This document shows, piece after piece, positions 36,086 to 45,494 of a stretch of DNA of 64,000 nt. Both the position numbers and the translations under genes were made by a program. Position 1 is the stretch's first letter. Each line of letters begins with the position of its first letter. Source of the DNA: Sulfurimonas sp. (GTDB lineage: Bacteria > Campylobacterota > Campylobacteria > Campylobacterales > Sulfurimonadaceae). The stretch covers positions 62,001-126,000 of the forward strand of contig NZ_JAQTLH010000003.1 of assembly GCF_028714975.1 (NCBI RefSeq). The letters run 5' to 3'. Below the pieces are notes generated by a model. It saw only the letters and a program-made list of their open reading frames with translations. It searched no databases and was not told the DNA's origin.

Positions 36086-37209
36086 TATATTCCCAAATTT
36101 GTAAAAGCAATCGAGAAAACCGCATCGCATATAATAACCGCAAAAATAGATTCTACTACACTTTTTGTAGTATTAAACCCTATGCTTTGAGTATCGTCTC
36201 TGACTAGTAAACCTCTGTATATCGCTATAGAAGCGATTAAAAAGGCAAAGAAAGGTCCCTTTACAATCCCTACAACAAAGTGTTTTACTCCTACGACATT
36301 GGAGAATCTATCCAAAAACATATCCACCGTAATACCCAAATCCAAATTTGCAACAACCATTCCGCCGATAATCGCCATGATATCGGATACAAAAATGAGT
36401 ATGGGCAGAGTAATCATAAGTGCGGCAATTTTAGGAATAACCAAAAACTTATATGGATCAAAGCCCATAGTCTGCATAGCATCAAGCTCTTGAGTTATCT
36501 TCATAGCACCTATTTGTGCGGTAAACGCCGAACCGCTTCTTCCTGCAATGACTATCGCCGTTATCAGCGGTGAAAGCTCTCTTAAAATCGATATACCCAA
36601 CATATCGACTATAAATATATTGGCACCGTACAATTTAAGCTGATATGCCGATTGATATGCTACAACCAAACCTATTAAAAAACTAGTCAATGCCACAATA
36701 CCGAATGCTTTTACGGCACTTTCGTTTATCTCAAAAGCAATCTCTTTATATCGGATATTTTTATATGATAAGAGATAATAAAGTTTATTTGCAAAAAGTT
36801 CACCCATAAACGACATAAAAGATAAAAAACTAAGATAATTTTTATATGTATTTTCACCCAGTTTTTTTACAAAACCTCTTTTTCTGCGCTCTAAAATTTC
36901 TCCGCAATTTAATTTCTGTGCTCTAACTAGTTCAAGCATATCCAAAACTTCCGTATCATTGCAAAGAAGCTCTATATGCAAAGCGCTATTTAAAGAGAGC
37001 CGGTTTTGTAAATTATTTATAAAAATGGAAGCGGCACTATCTAAAAAAGTTAGTTCCAATAAGTCTATAACTACACTGCGAACTTTACTTAAATCCAGTG
37101 AGTCTGTTCTTTTTTTATGTTTTGTGAGATTATAAAGAGTAAGCTCACCTTTAAATTTTAAAGAGAGCTTATCGCCGGTAAGTACAATATCTAAAGATGA
37201 GTTATTCAT
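36085..37209 (-). CDS. mlaE: MlaE-like permease with N-terminal STAS domain
   Basis: 374 residues. The first about 105 residues form a STAS-like domain (VVIDLLELTFLDSAASIFI), equivalent to a fused MlaB; the rest is the MlaE permease with five to six helices and the conserved SPLITAIVIAGRSGSAFTAQIG and MGFDPYKFLVIPK blocks. The fusion explains why there is no separate mlaB gene. It heads the operon mlaE-mlaF-mlaD-lipoprotein-pepP, 10 bp behind the cheW stop. Confidence 0.9.
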   Translation of the reverse strand: MNNSSLDIVLTGDKLSLKFKGELTLYNLTKHKKRTDSLDLSKVRSVVIDLLELTFLDSAASIFINNLQNRLSLNSALHIELLCNDTEVLDMLELVRAQKLNCGEILERRKRGFVKKLGENTYKNYLSFLSFMSFMGELFANKLYYLLSYKNIRYKEIAFEINESAVKAFGIVALTSFLIGLVVAYQSAYQLKLYGANIFIVDMLGISILRELSPLITAIVIAGRSGSAFTAQIGAMKITQELDAMQTMGFDPYKFLVIPKIAALMITLPILIFVSDIMAIIGGMVVANLDLGITVDMFLDRFSNVVGVKHFVVGIVKGPFFAFLIASIAIYRGLLVRDDTQSIGFNTTKSVVESIFAVIICDAVFSIAFTNLGI

Positions 37210-37219
37210 ATCAATGAGG

Positions 37220-37714
37220 TTAGAAATCTCTCTCTAAAAGTTTGTTTACTTTGAGTATTGTTATAATTCTATCTTCTTGTTTTCCAACGCCGTCAATTGC
37301 GGTATCATCGCCGTTAGCAGTCTCAGGTGCGGGTCCGATTTTTGATTTGCTGATTCTAATAGCCATTGTAAGTCTATCGATTACAAATCCTGCAATATCA
37401 TCACCGTGCCTCATAACTATAAATCTTGTCTCCTCATTATGCTTTTTAGGGCTGAGTCCAAATTTCAAACGAAGATCTATAAGAGGTATAACGGCACCGC
37501 GCATATTAAAAACACCTACCACATACTTTGGAACTTGAGGAACTCTTGTCCACGGAAACGGTTTAATAATCTCTTGAATAGCTAAAATCGGAACCGCATA
37601 CTCCTCATCTCCGATTACAAATCCAACCAACTGAACTATATCATCAGAGCGTTTTAAACTATCTTCTTCATGTTTTCGTTGTTTGCTGATTACTTGCTTT
37701 AATTTATCACTCAT
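37220..37714 (-). CDS. cheW: Chemotaxis coupling protein CheW
   Basis: 164 residues, essentially one CheW SH3-like domain: VQLVGFVIGDEEYAVPI (about 28-44), PQVPKYVVGVFNMRGAVIPLIDLRLKFG (about 57-84) and DRLTMAIRI. Links chemoreceptors to CheA at the membrane. ATG overlaps the CheA stop by 4 bp. The N-terminal 25 residues are a charged extension. Part of the conserved cheV-cheA-cheW cluster. Confidence 0.95.
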   Translation of the reverse strand: MSDKLKQVISKQRKHEEDSLKRSDDIVQLVGFVIGDEEYAVPILAIQEIIKPFPWTRVPQVPKYVVGVFNMRGAVIPLIDLRLKFGLSPKKHNEETRFIVMRHGDDIAGFVIDRLTMAIRISKSKIGPAPETANGDDTAIDGVGKQEDRIITILKVNKLLERDF

Positions 37715-40098
37715 CTTAAAAACTCCGATTTAAAGTTTATATTTCTTTGAACTACACTAGCCAAATAGTCCGCAGAATACGGTTTTGTTATATATTCTAC
37801 CATTCCGGATTCAACACCGCGCATACGATCGGATTTACCCGTGCGAGATGTTACGGCAATCAGAGGTAAATTTTTATAACGATTATATTTTTTAATCTCA
37901 ATCGCTAAAGAGTATCCGTCCATTCTAGGCATCTCGATGTCTACTAGCATCGCATCAAAATTGTAATCACCCTGCTTTAATATACTTAGCGCTTCTTGTC
38001 CGTCGCCTGCTTCAACCAAAGTTATCCCAAGCGGTTCAAGAGCTTTTCTCATAATAGTTCTATCCGTTTTAGAGTCATCTACAATCATAACCGCATAATC
38101 ACTTGCTTTTGTTTTTTCACGCGTTGACATCGCCGCATCCGATGTAGTGTCTTTTAGAGCTTTTGTTTTAACACGCTTTGACATATCCATAATCGCTATA
38201 ACGTCAACGATAAGCGTTACTCCGCCGTCACCGCGAATAGTAGCTCCCGCAATACCTTCTATACCTTTTAGGAACTCTCCGAGAGATTTTATAACTATCT
38301 CTTCCTGCCCTACCAATGTATCCACAATTAGTCCTAGTTTGCTTGTGCCCAAACCGAGTACGACCACATACGCATATTCACTAGAATCTAAAATGCGTTC
38401 AACTTCAAAAATATCTCCGATATGCACAAGAGGAAGAACATCCTCGCGCAATCTCATAACCGAACGACCCTCAACCGTGTAAACTTCATCTTTAGAAATT
38501 CTAACAGTCTCTAAAACCGAAGCTAGCGGAATAGCATAATGTTCCTCTTGAACACCGACTAAAAGTGCTTGGATAATGGCTAAAGTCAGTGGGATTTTAA
38601 GCTTCATCGATGTTCCGATACCTACTTCGCTGTCGATATCAATAATTCCGTTTAACTTCTCAATGTTTGTTTTTACAACATCCATACCAACACCTCGTCC
38701 TGAGACATTGGTTACTGTAGCTGCGGTTGAAAAGCCCGGTTTAAATATAAGGGTAAATGCCTCTTTGTCACTCATATTATCCGACTCTTTTTGAGTGATA
38801 AGACCTTTTTCTAAAGATTTTCTCTTGAGCATATCTGCATCAAGACCCTTTCCGTCATCGTCTATTTGAATAACGATTTGATTTCCCTCATTATATGCTT
38901 TTAACTTAATCGTTCCTGTTTCATTTTTACCTTGTTCTGCACGAATCTTAGGTATCTCTATTCCATGGTCGCATGAATTTCTAATAATATGAACTAGCGG
39001 ATCGCCTACTTCTTCAACAATAGATTTGTCAAGCTCCGTCTCTTCACCGAATATTTCAAGCTCTATTTTTTTGTTCAGTTCCCTGCTTAAATCACGAATC
39101 ATTCTCGGAAATTTGTTAAATACTTTACCGATTGGAAGCATTCTTGTTTTCATAACCGCTATTTGAAGGTCTGTCGTAACTAGAGACACGATAGATACTA
39201 CTTGGTTTAACTCTTCAAGGAATCCCTCACCCTCATATCGCTCTTCAACATCATCGTTGATTTTAATAAGTCTGTTTTTAGCAAGAACAAGTTCTCCGAT
39301 AAGGTTCATAAGATGGTCAAGTCTTTTAACATCAACACGGATTGTCTGTTCAACAACTTGCTGTTTCTTTGCAGGTGCCGCAGCTCTAGCATCATCCGAG
39401 TCTGAACTATCTCTAATTGAAGCCGGTTTAGGAGTCGGATTTACCGTCATCGGAACTTTTATAGTCGGCTCATAATCCTCTTCCGTAAACTCTTCTTCGG
39501 GCTCAGATGAAGAAGCATTGCTTCCTTTTTTAGCCGCTCTTTTAACTTTGTCTTCAGCCTGTCTCTGATTTAAAAGTCTCTCTATCTCTGCTTCTAGCTC
39601 ATCCGCACCCATATTTTCATAGTCAAGATCATCTTCTGTATCTACAAACTCAATTTCAGGTTCTTCTTCGACTTTTGGAGCCGCCTGAGATACGGGAGTT
39701 TTAATCTCTCCACTTCCTCCGACGCATCTGTCAAGTCTGGCAACACAGGCAGAAACATCAACGCCACCGTCAGCGCTTGTATCGCGGATAATATTTAAAA
39801 GCGTTTTCATAAGGTCGATTGACTCTAAAATAACATCCATAATATCCGGAGTAATTACCAATTCTCCGTGTCTTGCTCTGTTTAAAACATCTTCCATATG
39901 GTGAGTCAAATGTGTTAAAACATCAAAATTTAAAAATGATGAAGCACCTTTTACCGTATGTGCAACACGAAATATTCTGTTTAAAAGTTCTAAATCATCA
40001 GGTCTGGTCTCTAATTCTACCAAATCTTGATCTAGCTGTTCAATCAACTCGAAAGATTCAACCAAAAAATCTTGTAATATCTCTTGAAATTCATCCAT
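37711..40098 (-). CDS. cheA: Chemotaxis histidine kinase CheA with receiver domain
   Basis: 795 residues. Hpt domain with phosphoryl-accepting H47 (RVAHTVKGASS), a Glu/Pro-rich linker (about 125-250), dimerisation (VDVKRLDHLMNLIGELVLAKNR), ATP-binding with HIIRNSCDHGIE and the GVGMDVV G-box, CheW-like regulatory domain, and a C-terminal receiver (about 670-795) with LVDIEMPRMDGY. The CheA-Y fusion is typical of Campylobacterota; the receiver probably modulates phosphoryl flow. No P2 domain is obvious. Confidence 0.96.
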   Translation of the reverse strand: MDEFQEILQDFLVESFELIEQLDQDLVELETRPDDLELLNRIFRVAHTVKGASSFLNFDVLTHLTHHMEDVLNRARHGELVITPDIMDVILESIDLMKTLLNIIRDTSADGGVDVSACVARLDRCVGGSGEIKTPVSQAAPKVEEEPEIEFVDTEDDLDYENMGADELEAEIERLLNQRQAEDKVKRAAKKGSNASSSEPEEEFTEEDYEPTIKVPMTVNPTPKPASIRDSSDSDDARAAAPAKKQQVVEQTIRVDVKRLDHLMNLIGELVLAKNRLIKINDDVEERYEGEGFLEELNQVVSIVSLVTTDLQIAVMKTRMLPIGKVFNKFPRMIRDLSRELNKKIELEIFGEETELDKSIVEEVGDPLVHIIRNSCDHGIEIPKIRAEQGKNETGTIKLKAYNEGNQIVIQIDDDGKGLDADMLKRKSLEKGLITQKESDNMSDKEAFTLIFKPGFSTAATVTNVSGRGVGMDVVKTNIEKLNGIIDIDSEVGIGTSMKLKIPLTLAIIQALLVGVQEEHYAIPLASVLETVRISKDEVYTVEGRSVMRLREDVLPLVHIGDIFEVERILDSSEYAYVVVLGLGTSKLGLIVDTLVGQEEIVIKSLGEFLKGIEGIAGATIRGDGGVTLIVDVIAIMDMSKRVKTKALKDTTSDAAMSTREKTKASDYAVMIVDDSKTDRTIMRKALEPLGITLVEAGDGQEALSILKQGDYNFDAMLVDIEMPRMDGYSLAIEIKKYNRYKNLPLIAVTSRTGKSDRMRGVESGMVEYITKPYSADYLASVVQRNINFKSEFLR

Positions 40099-40108
40099 AT
40101 TTATACTC

Positions 40109-41050
40109 CTACTTCATATGTGCACGAACGACTCGCGCTATTTCGTTATAAAATGAACTTGCTTGGAATTTAACCAAATAAGCTTCACCGCCCGCTTCAA
40201 CACCTCTAAGTTCACTAAAATGATCACTGATTGAAGAGTTAAATACAATTGGAATATTGCCGAATCTTCCGTCTTCTTTGACATTTGCGGCAAAATGAAA
40301 ACCGTCCATTCTAGGCATCTCGACATCTGAAACGATTATCTTTAAATTTTTAGATATTTTATCGCCGTACAGCTCATAGAGATCATTTAGTTTTTCTAAA
40401 CCCTCTTCTCCGTCCATTGCTTCAAGAACATCAAAACCCATTTTCATAAGTGCTTCTTTAACAATTTTTCTTGCCGTTGAACTATCATCCAAAACAAGAG
40501 CCAAGCCGGAAAAGTTTTCAATCTCTGTCACATTAAACTGCGTATCGGGTTCATAAAGACCGAGATCTTGAACGACGCTCTCTAAATCCAAGATAAGAAG
40601 AACATTATCGCCCTCTATTTTGGTAACACCCGTTATTTTGCTTCCTTCGGCAGAGGCACTATTGCTCATAAAAGATGCCGGCTCTATATCTGCCCAACTT
40701 ACTCTTCTGATGCGTTTTGCTTCATGAACTATAAAGCCGATGAGTACATTATTAAACTCAGTAATTACTACTCTTGAATTTTTCTCAACTCCCTCAGGTT
40801 CGCTGATTTTCATCCATTTTGCTAAATTAACAACAGGTATAACTATGCTTCTTAAATCAAAAATACCCTCAATAAACTCAGGGGTACCCGGAAGTTCCGT
40901 CAATTTCGGCAGCTTAATTATTTCACGGACTTTTGATACGTTTACCCCGTAAATACCTTCATAAACTCCGCCTTTTTCTTGTTTGAAAATACGGAAATCT
41001 ACAAGTTCCATCTCATTTGAGCCAACCTTTAATGAATCTTCTATATTCAT
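40109..41050 (-). CDS. cheV: Chemotaxis protein CheV
   Basis: 313 residues: CheW-like domain (about 10-165; EGIYGVNVSKVREIIKLPKL and GIFDLRSIVIPVVNLAKWM) followed by a receiver domain (about 185-313; LVLDDSSTARKIVKEAL, phospho-acceptor in IIVSDVEMPRMDG). CheV acts as a coupling protein whose activity is tuned by phosphorylation from CheA. First gene of the che cluster, following the LpxH-like gene by 3 bp. Confidence 0.95.
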   Translation of the reverse strand: MNIEDSLKVGSNEMELVDFRIFKQEKGGVYEGIYGVNVSKVREIIKLPKLTELPGTPEFIEGIFDLRSIVIPVVNLAKWMKISEPEGVEKNSRVVITEFNNVLIGFIVHEAKRIRRVSWADIEPASFMSNSASAEGSKITGVTKIEGDNVLLILDLESVVQDLGLYEPDTQFNVTEIENFSGLALVLDDSSTARKIVKEALMKMGFDVLEAMDGEEGLEKLNDLYELYGDKISKNLKIIVSDVEMPRMDGFHFAANVKEDGRFGNIPIVFNSSISDHFSELRGVEAGGEAYLVKFQASSFYNEIARVVRAHMK

Positions 41051-41053
41051 ACT

Positions 41054-41785
41054 TTAAATCCCTTTTGAGAAAATTTTCTCTTCTAAAAACTCTATATCTT
41101 GTGTTGATTTTACAATAAAGTATCTTTGATTGCAAGCAAAAGCACCTAAATTAAAATATCTGAAATATTTTAATTTTATAGTTTTGTTTTGATGAAAATG
41201 TCCTTCAACAAAGTAGTCACATTTATATTTTTCGTCCAATCTCTTTGACATAAATTTTTCTAATCCTACAAACTCTTTGCAATCATCTTTTTTATCCAAA
41301 TACAAATCCAGGCGTTTTAAGATGGAGTGTCCGCTCAAAGAGTCGATAACCTTTAAAATAGACAAAACAAAATGATTTCTAATCAATAATGAATAAATTT
41401 TATACCCTAAATCGCTCTCTATATCGCCATGCGCCAACAGAACCGTTTTATCTTCATATCTACATATAACGGGCTGAGAGGAGATAGGAAAAATCTTTAC
41501 ATGCGGAAATATATTTTTTAAATTAAAGTCGTGATTTCCCTCTAAATAGATAACTTCTACGATTAAAGATATCTCATTTAAAAGTTTAATTGCCTCTTGA
41601 TTTTTTTTGTGGGTGTAAGTGATTTCTCCAAAGAGAGCATCAAAGATATCTCCCATCAAAATAAGCTGTGACGGATTTAATTCTTTGAGTGCAATACTCT
41701 TTAAAAACTCTAAAAACTTCGGACGATTATGTGAGTAGTGTGCATCTGCTACAACAAATGCACCGTTTTTTATCTCATGGGACAT
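41054..41785 (-). CDS. LpxH-like metallophosphoesterase (UDP-2,3-diacylglucosamine diphosphatase)
   Basis: 243 residues of calcineurin-like fold. Metal-binding motifs are in order: DAHY (about 14-17), GDIFD (about 45-49), GNHD, LLAHGDI and GHFHQ. In this group the LpxH-like protein cleaves UDP-diacylglucosamine to lipid X in lipid A synthesis. The YFRYFNLGAF segment suits that family, but other phosphoesterases share the motifs. It overlaps argC by 11 bp and leads into cheV. Confidence 0.75.
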   Translation of the reverse strand: MSHEIKNGAFVVADAHYSHNRPKFLEFLKSIALKELNPSQLILMGDIFDALFGEITYTHKKNQEAIKLLNEISLIVEVIYLEGNHDFNLKNIFPHVKIFPISSQPVICRYEDKTVLLAHGDIESDLGYKIYSLLIRNHFVLSILKVIDSLSGHSILKRLDLYLDKKDDCKEFVGLEKFMSKRLDEKYKCDYFVEGHFHQNKTIKLKYFRYFNLGAFACNQRYFIVKSTQDIEFLEEKIFSKGI

Positions 41786-42779
41786 AAGCTATGTTCGGTA
41801 CACCTAAATCTTCATCAAAACCCATCATCAAGTTTGCATTGGCAACCGCTGCGGATGATGCGCCTCTCATAAGATTGTCTATCGCACTTGAGATAAATAG
41901 CATATTCGCTTTTCGTTTTACATAGATGTCGCAAAAATTAGTTCCTGCTACACTCTTCATATCAACCGGATTTTTGCTAACTCTTACATGCTTAGCATCT
42001 TTGTAAAACTCTTCAAGCACGGCATATGCATCAAAATCACCCTCTACTTGAATGTAGATAGAGCTTAACATTCCTCTTGTTAGAGGGCATAAATGCGGAA
42101 CAAAATGAACCTCATCAAAATCAACTCCAAGCTTATGTGCAATCTCAGGCGCGTGTCTATGCATAAGCGGATTGTATGCGAAAAGATTATCATTTACATT
42201 TACAAAGTGCGTTACATCGCTAAGTTTTTTACCTGCACCGCTTACGCCGGTTTTTGAGTCGATTATTATCGGCGTATGTTTTACTCTTTTGCTCATAAAC
42301 GGCAGAACTCCCAAAACCGCAGAGGTCGGAAAACATCCCGGATTTGCAACAAGTTTTGCACTTTTTAACTCTTTTTCAAATAGTTCAGGCAAGCCGTAAA
42401 CCGCATGTTCTAAGTTTTTCGTATCGGTATGAGGGCAGTAAAACTCTTCATAAATATCTTGAGGCAGTCTATAATCAGCCGAGAGGTCAACAACTCTCAA
42501 ACCTTTTTCGATAAGCGGTTTGACATAAGCCATAGCCGTTTGATGCGGAAGTGCTAAAAAAACAAGTTCACAACTTGCGGCACACTCATCAAACTCTGCT
42601 TTTTTAACCTCTAAATCACAAACTTTATTTAAAGATGGATGAAGCTTGCCAAGAGTCGTATTGCCGTCCGTATTTGCAACATAAGAGAGATTAAATTTTG
42701 GATGATTTATAAGAATTTTTACAAGTTCAAGCCCGGTATATCCGCTTGCACCTATAACACCGACATTAATGACACTCAA
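41775..42779 (-). CDS. argC: N-acetyl-gamma-glutamyl-phosphate reductase
   Basis: 334-residue NADPH-dependent enzyme of arginine synthesis that reduces N-acetylglutamyl phosphate to the semialdehyde. GVIGASGYTGLEL (about 7-19) begins the nucleotide fold; the active-site cysteine is in KLVANPGCFPTSAV, and HRHAPEIAHKLG follows. Standard length. Overlaps greA by 14 bp and the LpxH-like gene by 11 bp; no other arg gene is nearby. Confidence 0.96.
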   Translation of the reverse strand: MSVINVGVIGASGYTGLELVKILINHPKFNLSYVANTDGNTTLGKLHPSLNKVCDLEVKKAEFDECAASCELVFLALPHQTAMAYVKPLIEKGLRVVDLSADYRLPQDIYEEFYCPHTDTKNLEHAVYGLPELFEKELKSAKLVANPGCFPTSAVLGVLPFMSKRVKHTPIIIDSKTGVSGAGKKLSDVTHFVNVNDNLFAYNPLMHRHAPEIAHKLGVDFDEVHFVPHLCPLTRGMLSSIYIQVEGDFDAYAVLEEFYKDAKHVRVSKNPVDMKSVAGTNFCDIYVKRKANMLFISSAIDNLMRGASSAAVANANLMMGFDEDLGVPNIAYVP

Positions 42780-43263
42780 ATACTATCTCCTGATATCTTA
42801 TCTCAATTACTTCAAACTCTTTTGTTCCGTTTGGAAGCTGTACTTTTATCTCGTCACCCTCTTCTCTTCCTAAAAGCTGTTTTGCCAAAGGGGAGTTAAA
42901 TGATATAAGTCCCATATCAGGATTAGATTCGCATCCACCTACAATTGTATAAGTCGACTCTTTATCCGTAGCTAAATCTACCATGACAACAGTTGAACCA
43001 AAGCTCACTCTTGAATGTTCAAGTTCACTTGGATTTACTATTTTAGAAGAGCCGATAAGCTCGGCAAGTTCAGCCAATCTTATATCTATAAGTTTTTGAT
43101 TCTCTTTTGCAGCATGATATTCGGCATTCTCTTTTAAGTCACCGTATCCCAATGCTTCTTCTATATCTTTTACGATTTGCGGTCTTCTAACTTCTCTTAA
43201 ATACTTCACTTCAGCTTGGAGTTTGTTATACCCAAAGAGTGTCATCGGCTCGATTTTTTCCAT
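42766..43263 (-). CDS. greA: Transcript cleavage factor GreA
   Basis: 165 residues: N-terminal coiled coil entering the RNA polymerase secondary channel, with the acidic tip of GreA at DLKENAEYHAAKENQ (about 43-57), and C-terminal FKBP-like domain. It rescues backtracked polymerase by stimulating cleavage of the transcript end. First gene of a run greA-argC-lpxH-cheVAW-mla. Confidence 0.96.
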   Translation of the reverse strand: MEKIEPMTLFGYNKLQAEVKYLREVRRPQIVKDIEEALGYGDLKENAEYHAAKENQKLIDIRLAELAELIGSSKIVNPSELEHSRVSFGSTVVMVDLATDKESTYTIVGGCESNPDMGLISFNSPLAKQLLGREEGDEIKVQLPNGTKEFEVIEIRYQEIVFECH

Positions 43264-43293
43264 AAATTATTCTCTTCTTTTAATTTTTCTACA

Positions 43294-43299
43294 ATTATA
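43294..43299 (-). promoter_or_regulatory. Likely -10 box of greA
   Basis: On the minus strand TATAAT (43294-43299) precedes the greA ATG (43261-43263) by about 30 nt. A TTGATA-like element adjoins it at non-standard spacing, so only the -10 is claimed. Confidence 0.4.
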
Positions 43300-43381
43300 T
43301 CAAATTAACTTTTTATTTTATCGGCAAGTTTTGGTTAAAGATAGTCATAATTTCAATCCTATCTTCAAAAGATTTTTATTT

Positions 43382-43633
43382 TTACTTTTTTTGCATCTTA
43401 GACAAATCAAACTCTATCTTCTCATCTTCACACTCTATTGTTATGACGCACTTGCTTTTGCTAACCTTCTTTGCTTTTTTTATGTTTTGCGCAAGTGTAA
43501 TATTCTCTTTTGAGATTGGGTCGTGGGCGTATAGTGTTTCTTTTTTTACAAAAAAAAGCCTTCCGCCTCCGCATCCGTCACCGACTATTCCTTCGCAAAT
43601 AAGCTCATCATTGATATCAAAACCATGAATCAT
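43382..43633 (-). CDS. Hypothetical protein (83 aa)
   Basis: 83 residues, soluble, with a glycine-rich GDGCGGGRLFF segment near the N-terminus and a lysine-rich middle. Contains beta-strand-like repeats (KCVITIECEDEKIEFDL) and may be a small beta barrel. I do not recognise it. It overlaps the upstream membrane protein gene by 17 bp, so the pair is co-expressed. Transcription ends 118 bp before greA. Confidence 0.55.
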   Translation of the reverse strand: MIHGFDINDELICEGIVGDGCGGGRLFFVKKETLYAHDPISKENITLAQNIKKAKKVSKSKCVITIECEDEKIEFDLSKMQKK

Positions 43634-43997
43634 CTAAGCACTCCTCTTTGGCTTTATTTATAAACTTGTTAAAATCAGAACTGTTTTTATCTACCGTTTT
43701 GTACTCTTCGTAAGTGTATTCTTTAAAAATCTTATCATCTACACATTCGCATAATGAGGCATTGCTATCGTTTTTGCAGGTAGAAATCATCTCTGATTTT
43801 TGGTTTTCGTCCCATCCGATATAGCTGTTGTAGTATGGGTATAAAGTCCACACTGCAAAGAGTACGGTTAGAACTATATTTACTATATATTCTCTTTTTT
43901 TAGTTTCAATATATTTCTTTATATCGTAAGAGATAAGTATGAGAAAAATTATCTCTAAAGTTATATTAAACCAATCACTCTTTAAAAAATCAAACAA
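43617..43997 (-). CDS. Hypothetical two-helix membrane protein
   Basis: 126 residues with two membrane segments (about 11-26 and 38-57, LEIIFLILISYDI and IVNIVLTVLFAVW), then a soluble tail with four cysteines (STCKNDSNASLCECVDDK and EECLDD). The cysteine tail is probably periplasmic and disulfide-bonded. Function unknown. Lies 9 bp after the TcdA-like gene and overlaps the 83-residue protein gene. Confidence 0.6.
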   Translation of the reverse strand: MFDFLKSDWFNITLEIIFLILISYDIKKYIETKKREYIVNIVLTVLFAVWTLYPYYNSYIGWDENQKSEMISTCKNDSNASLCECVDDKIFKEYTYEEYKTVDKNSSDFNKFINKAKEECLDDSWF

Positions 43998-44006
43998 TTT
44001 TTCCCT

Positions 44007-44660
44007 TTATTTTGAGACTATTTTTTTAACGGCTTCGCTGCACATAACAAGTCCAAAAGTAGCCGTAACGCCGATAAAGCTCCCTTTATCTTTTACTTTT
44101 GCTTCTTCTGCACTAAATATAACTTTGTATTTTTTATTGAAGCCTCTTTTTTTTAGCTCATAACGGATTTTGGAGCCGAATTTATCGCCGTAGCTTTTCC
44201 ATACATCGCCCACTTGGACTTTTGTAGGGTCAAGCCTTTTTGCGCTCCCTAGCGATGAAATCAGTTTTTTATGACATTTTTGAGCAAGAGCGAGTTTTGC
44301 TTTAATGTCATCAATCGCATCAAGAACCAAATCATACTCGTCAAAATCAAAATCCCATACCCACTGCTCGTCTATTTTTGCATTTATTGTCTCTATATGC
44401 GGATAATGTTTTTTGAGCGATTCAACTTTTATCTCACCCTCGTGCAACTCCGACCACATCTGACGGTTTTGATTTGAGAGGTCATAAGTGTCAAAATCTA
44501 CTATTGTTATATTTGCCACGCCACTTCGACTTAGACAGTCAAGGCAATGTCCGCCGACTCCGCCGACTCCTAAAAGTAAAACTTTTGCATTTTGAAGCTT
44601 GGAAAAATCATCCCCCAAAAGAGATTTTATGCGTTCGTATTTCACTTTTGCTCTATCCAC
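44007..44660 (-). CDS. TcdA-like ThiF/E1-family protein
   Basis: 217 residues with the E1-like nucleotide-binding fold: VLLLGVGGVGGHCLDCLSR (about 26-44), the NRQMW arginine motif, and LVLDAIDDIKAKLAL. Members of this branch cyclise threonylcarbamoyl-adenosine at position 37 of ANN-decoding tRNAs (TcdA/CsdL). The C-terminal membrane part of E. coli TcdA is shorter here, so ThiF or MoeB-type functions remain possible. Overlaps surE by 19 bp. Confidence 0.75.
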   Translation of the reverse strand: MDRAKVKYERIKSLLGDDFSKLQNAKVLLLGVGGVGGHCLDCLSRSGVANITIVDFDTYDLSNQNRQMWSELHEGEIKVESLKKHYPHIETINAKIDEQWVWDFDFDEYDLVLDAIDDIKAKLALAQKCHKKLISSLGSAKRLDPTKVQVGDVWKSYGDKFGSKIRYELKKRGFNKKYKVIFSAEEAKVKDKGSFIGVTATFGLVMCSEAVKKIVSK

Positions 44661-45454
44661 TCTTTGAGACTATTCATACTTTTATATGCGCTCATATCAA
44701 GCTGAATAGGCGTTATAGATATATCTCCACCCGCAATAGCTTCATAATCGCTTATACCCTCATTGCCTCTGCGCGCCGCAAAATTTAGCGGATGAAGCCC
44801 CAGCCAGTAGTACTCCTCGCCTCTGGGATTTCTGTGCAGATGCGAATCATTTGCATACATTCTATATCCTGCATAAGTTATGAGCATTTTTGGATCTTTT
44901 ACATCAATAGCCGGAGGAATGTTCACATTTAAAAACTCTCGCTCAGGAAGAGGAAAAGAGCCGTTTTTTATTTTTAAAACCAACTTTTTAATCGTCTCTT
45001 GCGCTAAAGTAAAATCACCTTGCGGGTCTGAAAAATCCATTACTTGCGAGATGGCAATTGAGGGAATATTGTGCAAAACTCCTTCCATCGCTCCTGCTGC
45101 AGTTCCCGAGTATGTAATATCTTCGCCCATATTTGAACCGCGGTTTATTCCGCTGATTAAGAGGTCTGGTTTAAAATCTACAAATATCGTACTGAGAGCA
45201 AGATATACGCAGTCACTCGGTGTTCCGTCGTCTAGTTTAAAAAAGTTATCCTCAATTCCTATAAAGCGAAGCGGTCTAATGAGAGTGAGCGAGTGTCCGC
45301 AAGCCGATTTCTCGTTTGCCGGAGCCACGACGATTACCTCGACATCATCCAACTCTTTAAGCGCTTTAATTAAACAAAGCAAACCGTTTGCTTCATATCC
45401 GTCATCATTTGTTACTAAAATTTTGTATTTATTATTATTTTTCATAAGCCGCAT
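44642..45454 (-). CDS. surE: 5'-nucleotidase SurE
   Basis: 270-residue metal-dependent nucleoside monophosphate phosphatase. The opening ILVTNDDGYEANGL (about 12-25) supplies the metal-binding aspartates, with VVAPANEKSACGHSLTL and SGINRGSNMGEDITYSGTAAGAMEG completing the active site. Divergent from rho across about 140 bp. Start ATG 45454; a second ATG three codons in is possible. Confidence 0.95.
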   Translation of the reverse strand: MRLMKNNNKYKILVTNDDGYEANGLLCLIKALKELDDVEVIVVAPANEKSACGHSLTLIRPLRFIGIEDNFFKLDDGTPSDCVYLALSTIFVDFKPDLLISGINRGSNMGEDITYSGTAAGAMEGVLHNIPSIAISQVMDFSDPQGDFTLAQETIKKLVLKIKNGSFPLPEREFLNVNIPPAIDVKDPKMLITYAGYRMYANDSHLHRNPRGEEYYWLGLHPLNFAARRGNEGISDYEAIAGGDISITPIQLDMSAYKSMNSLKEWIEQK

Positions 45455-45464
45455 TTTAACACAC

Positions 45465-45494
45465 TTGACATTACAACTTCTATTAGTGTAAAAT
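45465..45494 (+). promoter_or_regulatory. rho promoter and leader
   Basis: TTGACA (45465-45470) and TAAAAT (45489-45494), spacer 18 bp, predict a start near 45501 and a leader of about 93 nt before rho. The leader contains a 24-codon ORF (45507-45581) ending 12 nt before the rho ATG, but without its own ribosome site. Rho is commonly autoregulated through its leader, so the length is notable. Confidence 0.55.

Noticed and set aside
44880-45491. 203-codon plus-strand open frame opposite surE
   Set aside because: Lies wholly antisense to a well-supported surE, has a serine/proline-rich composition typical of shadow frames, and no ribosome site.
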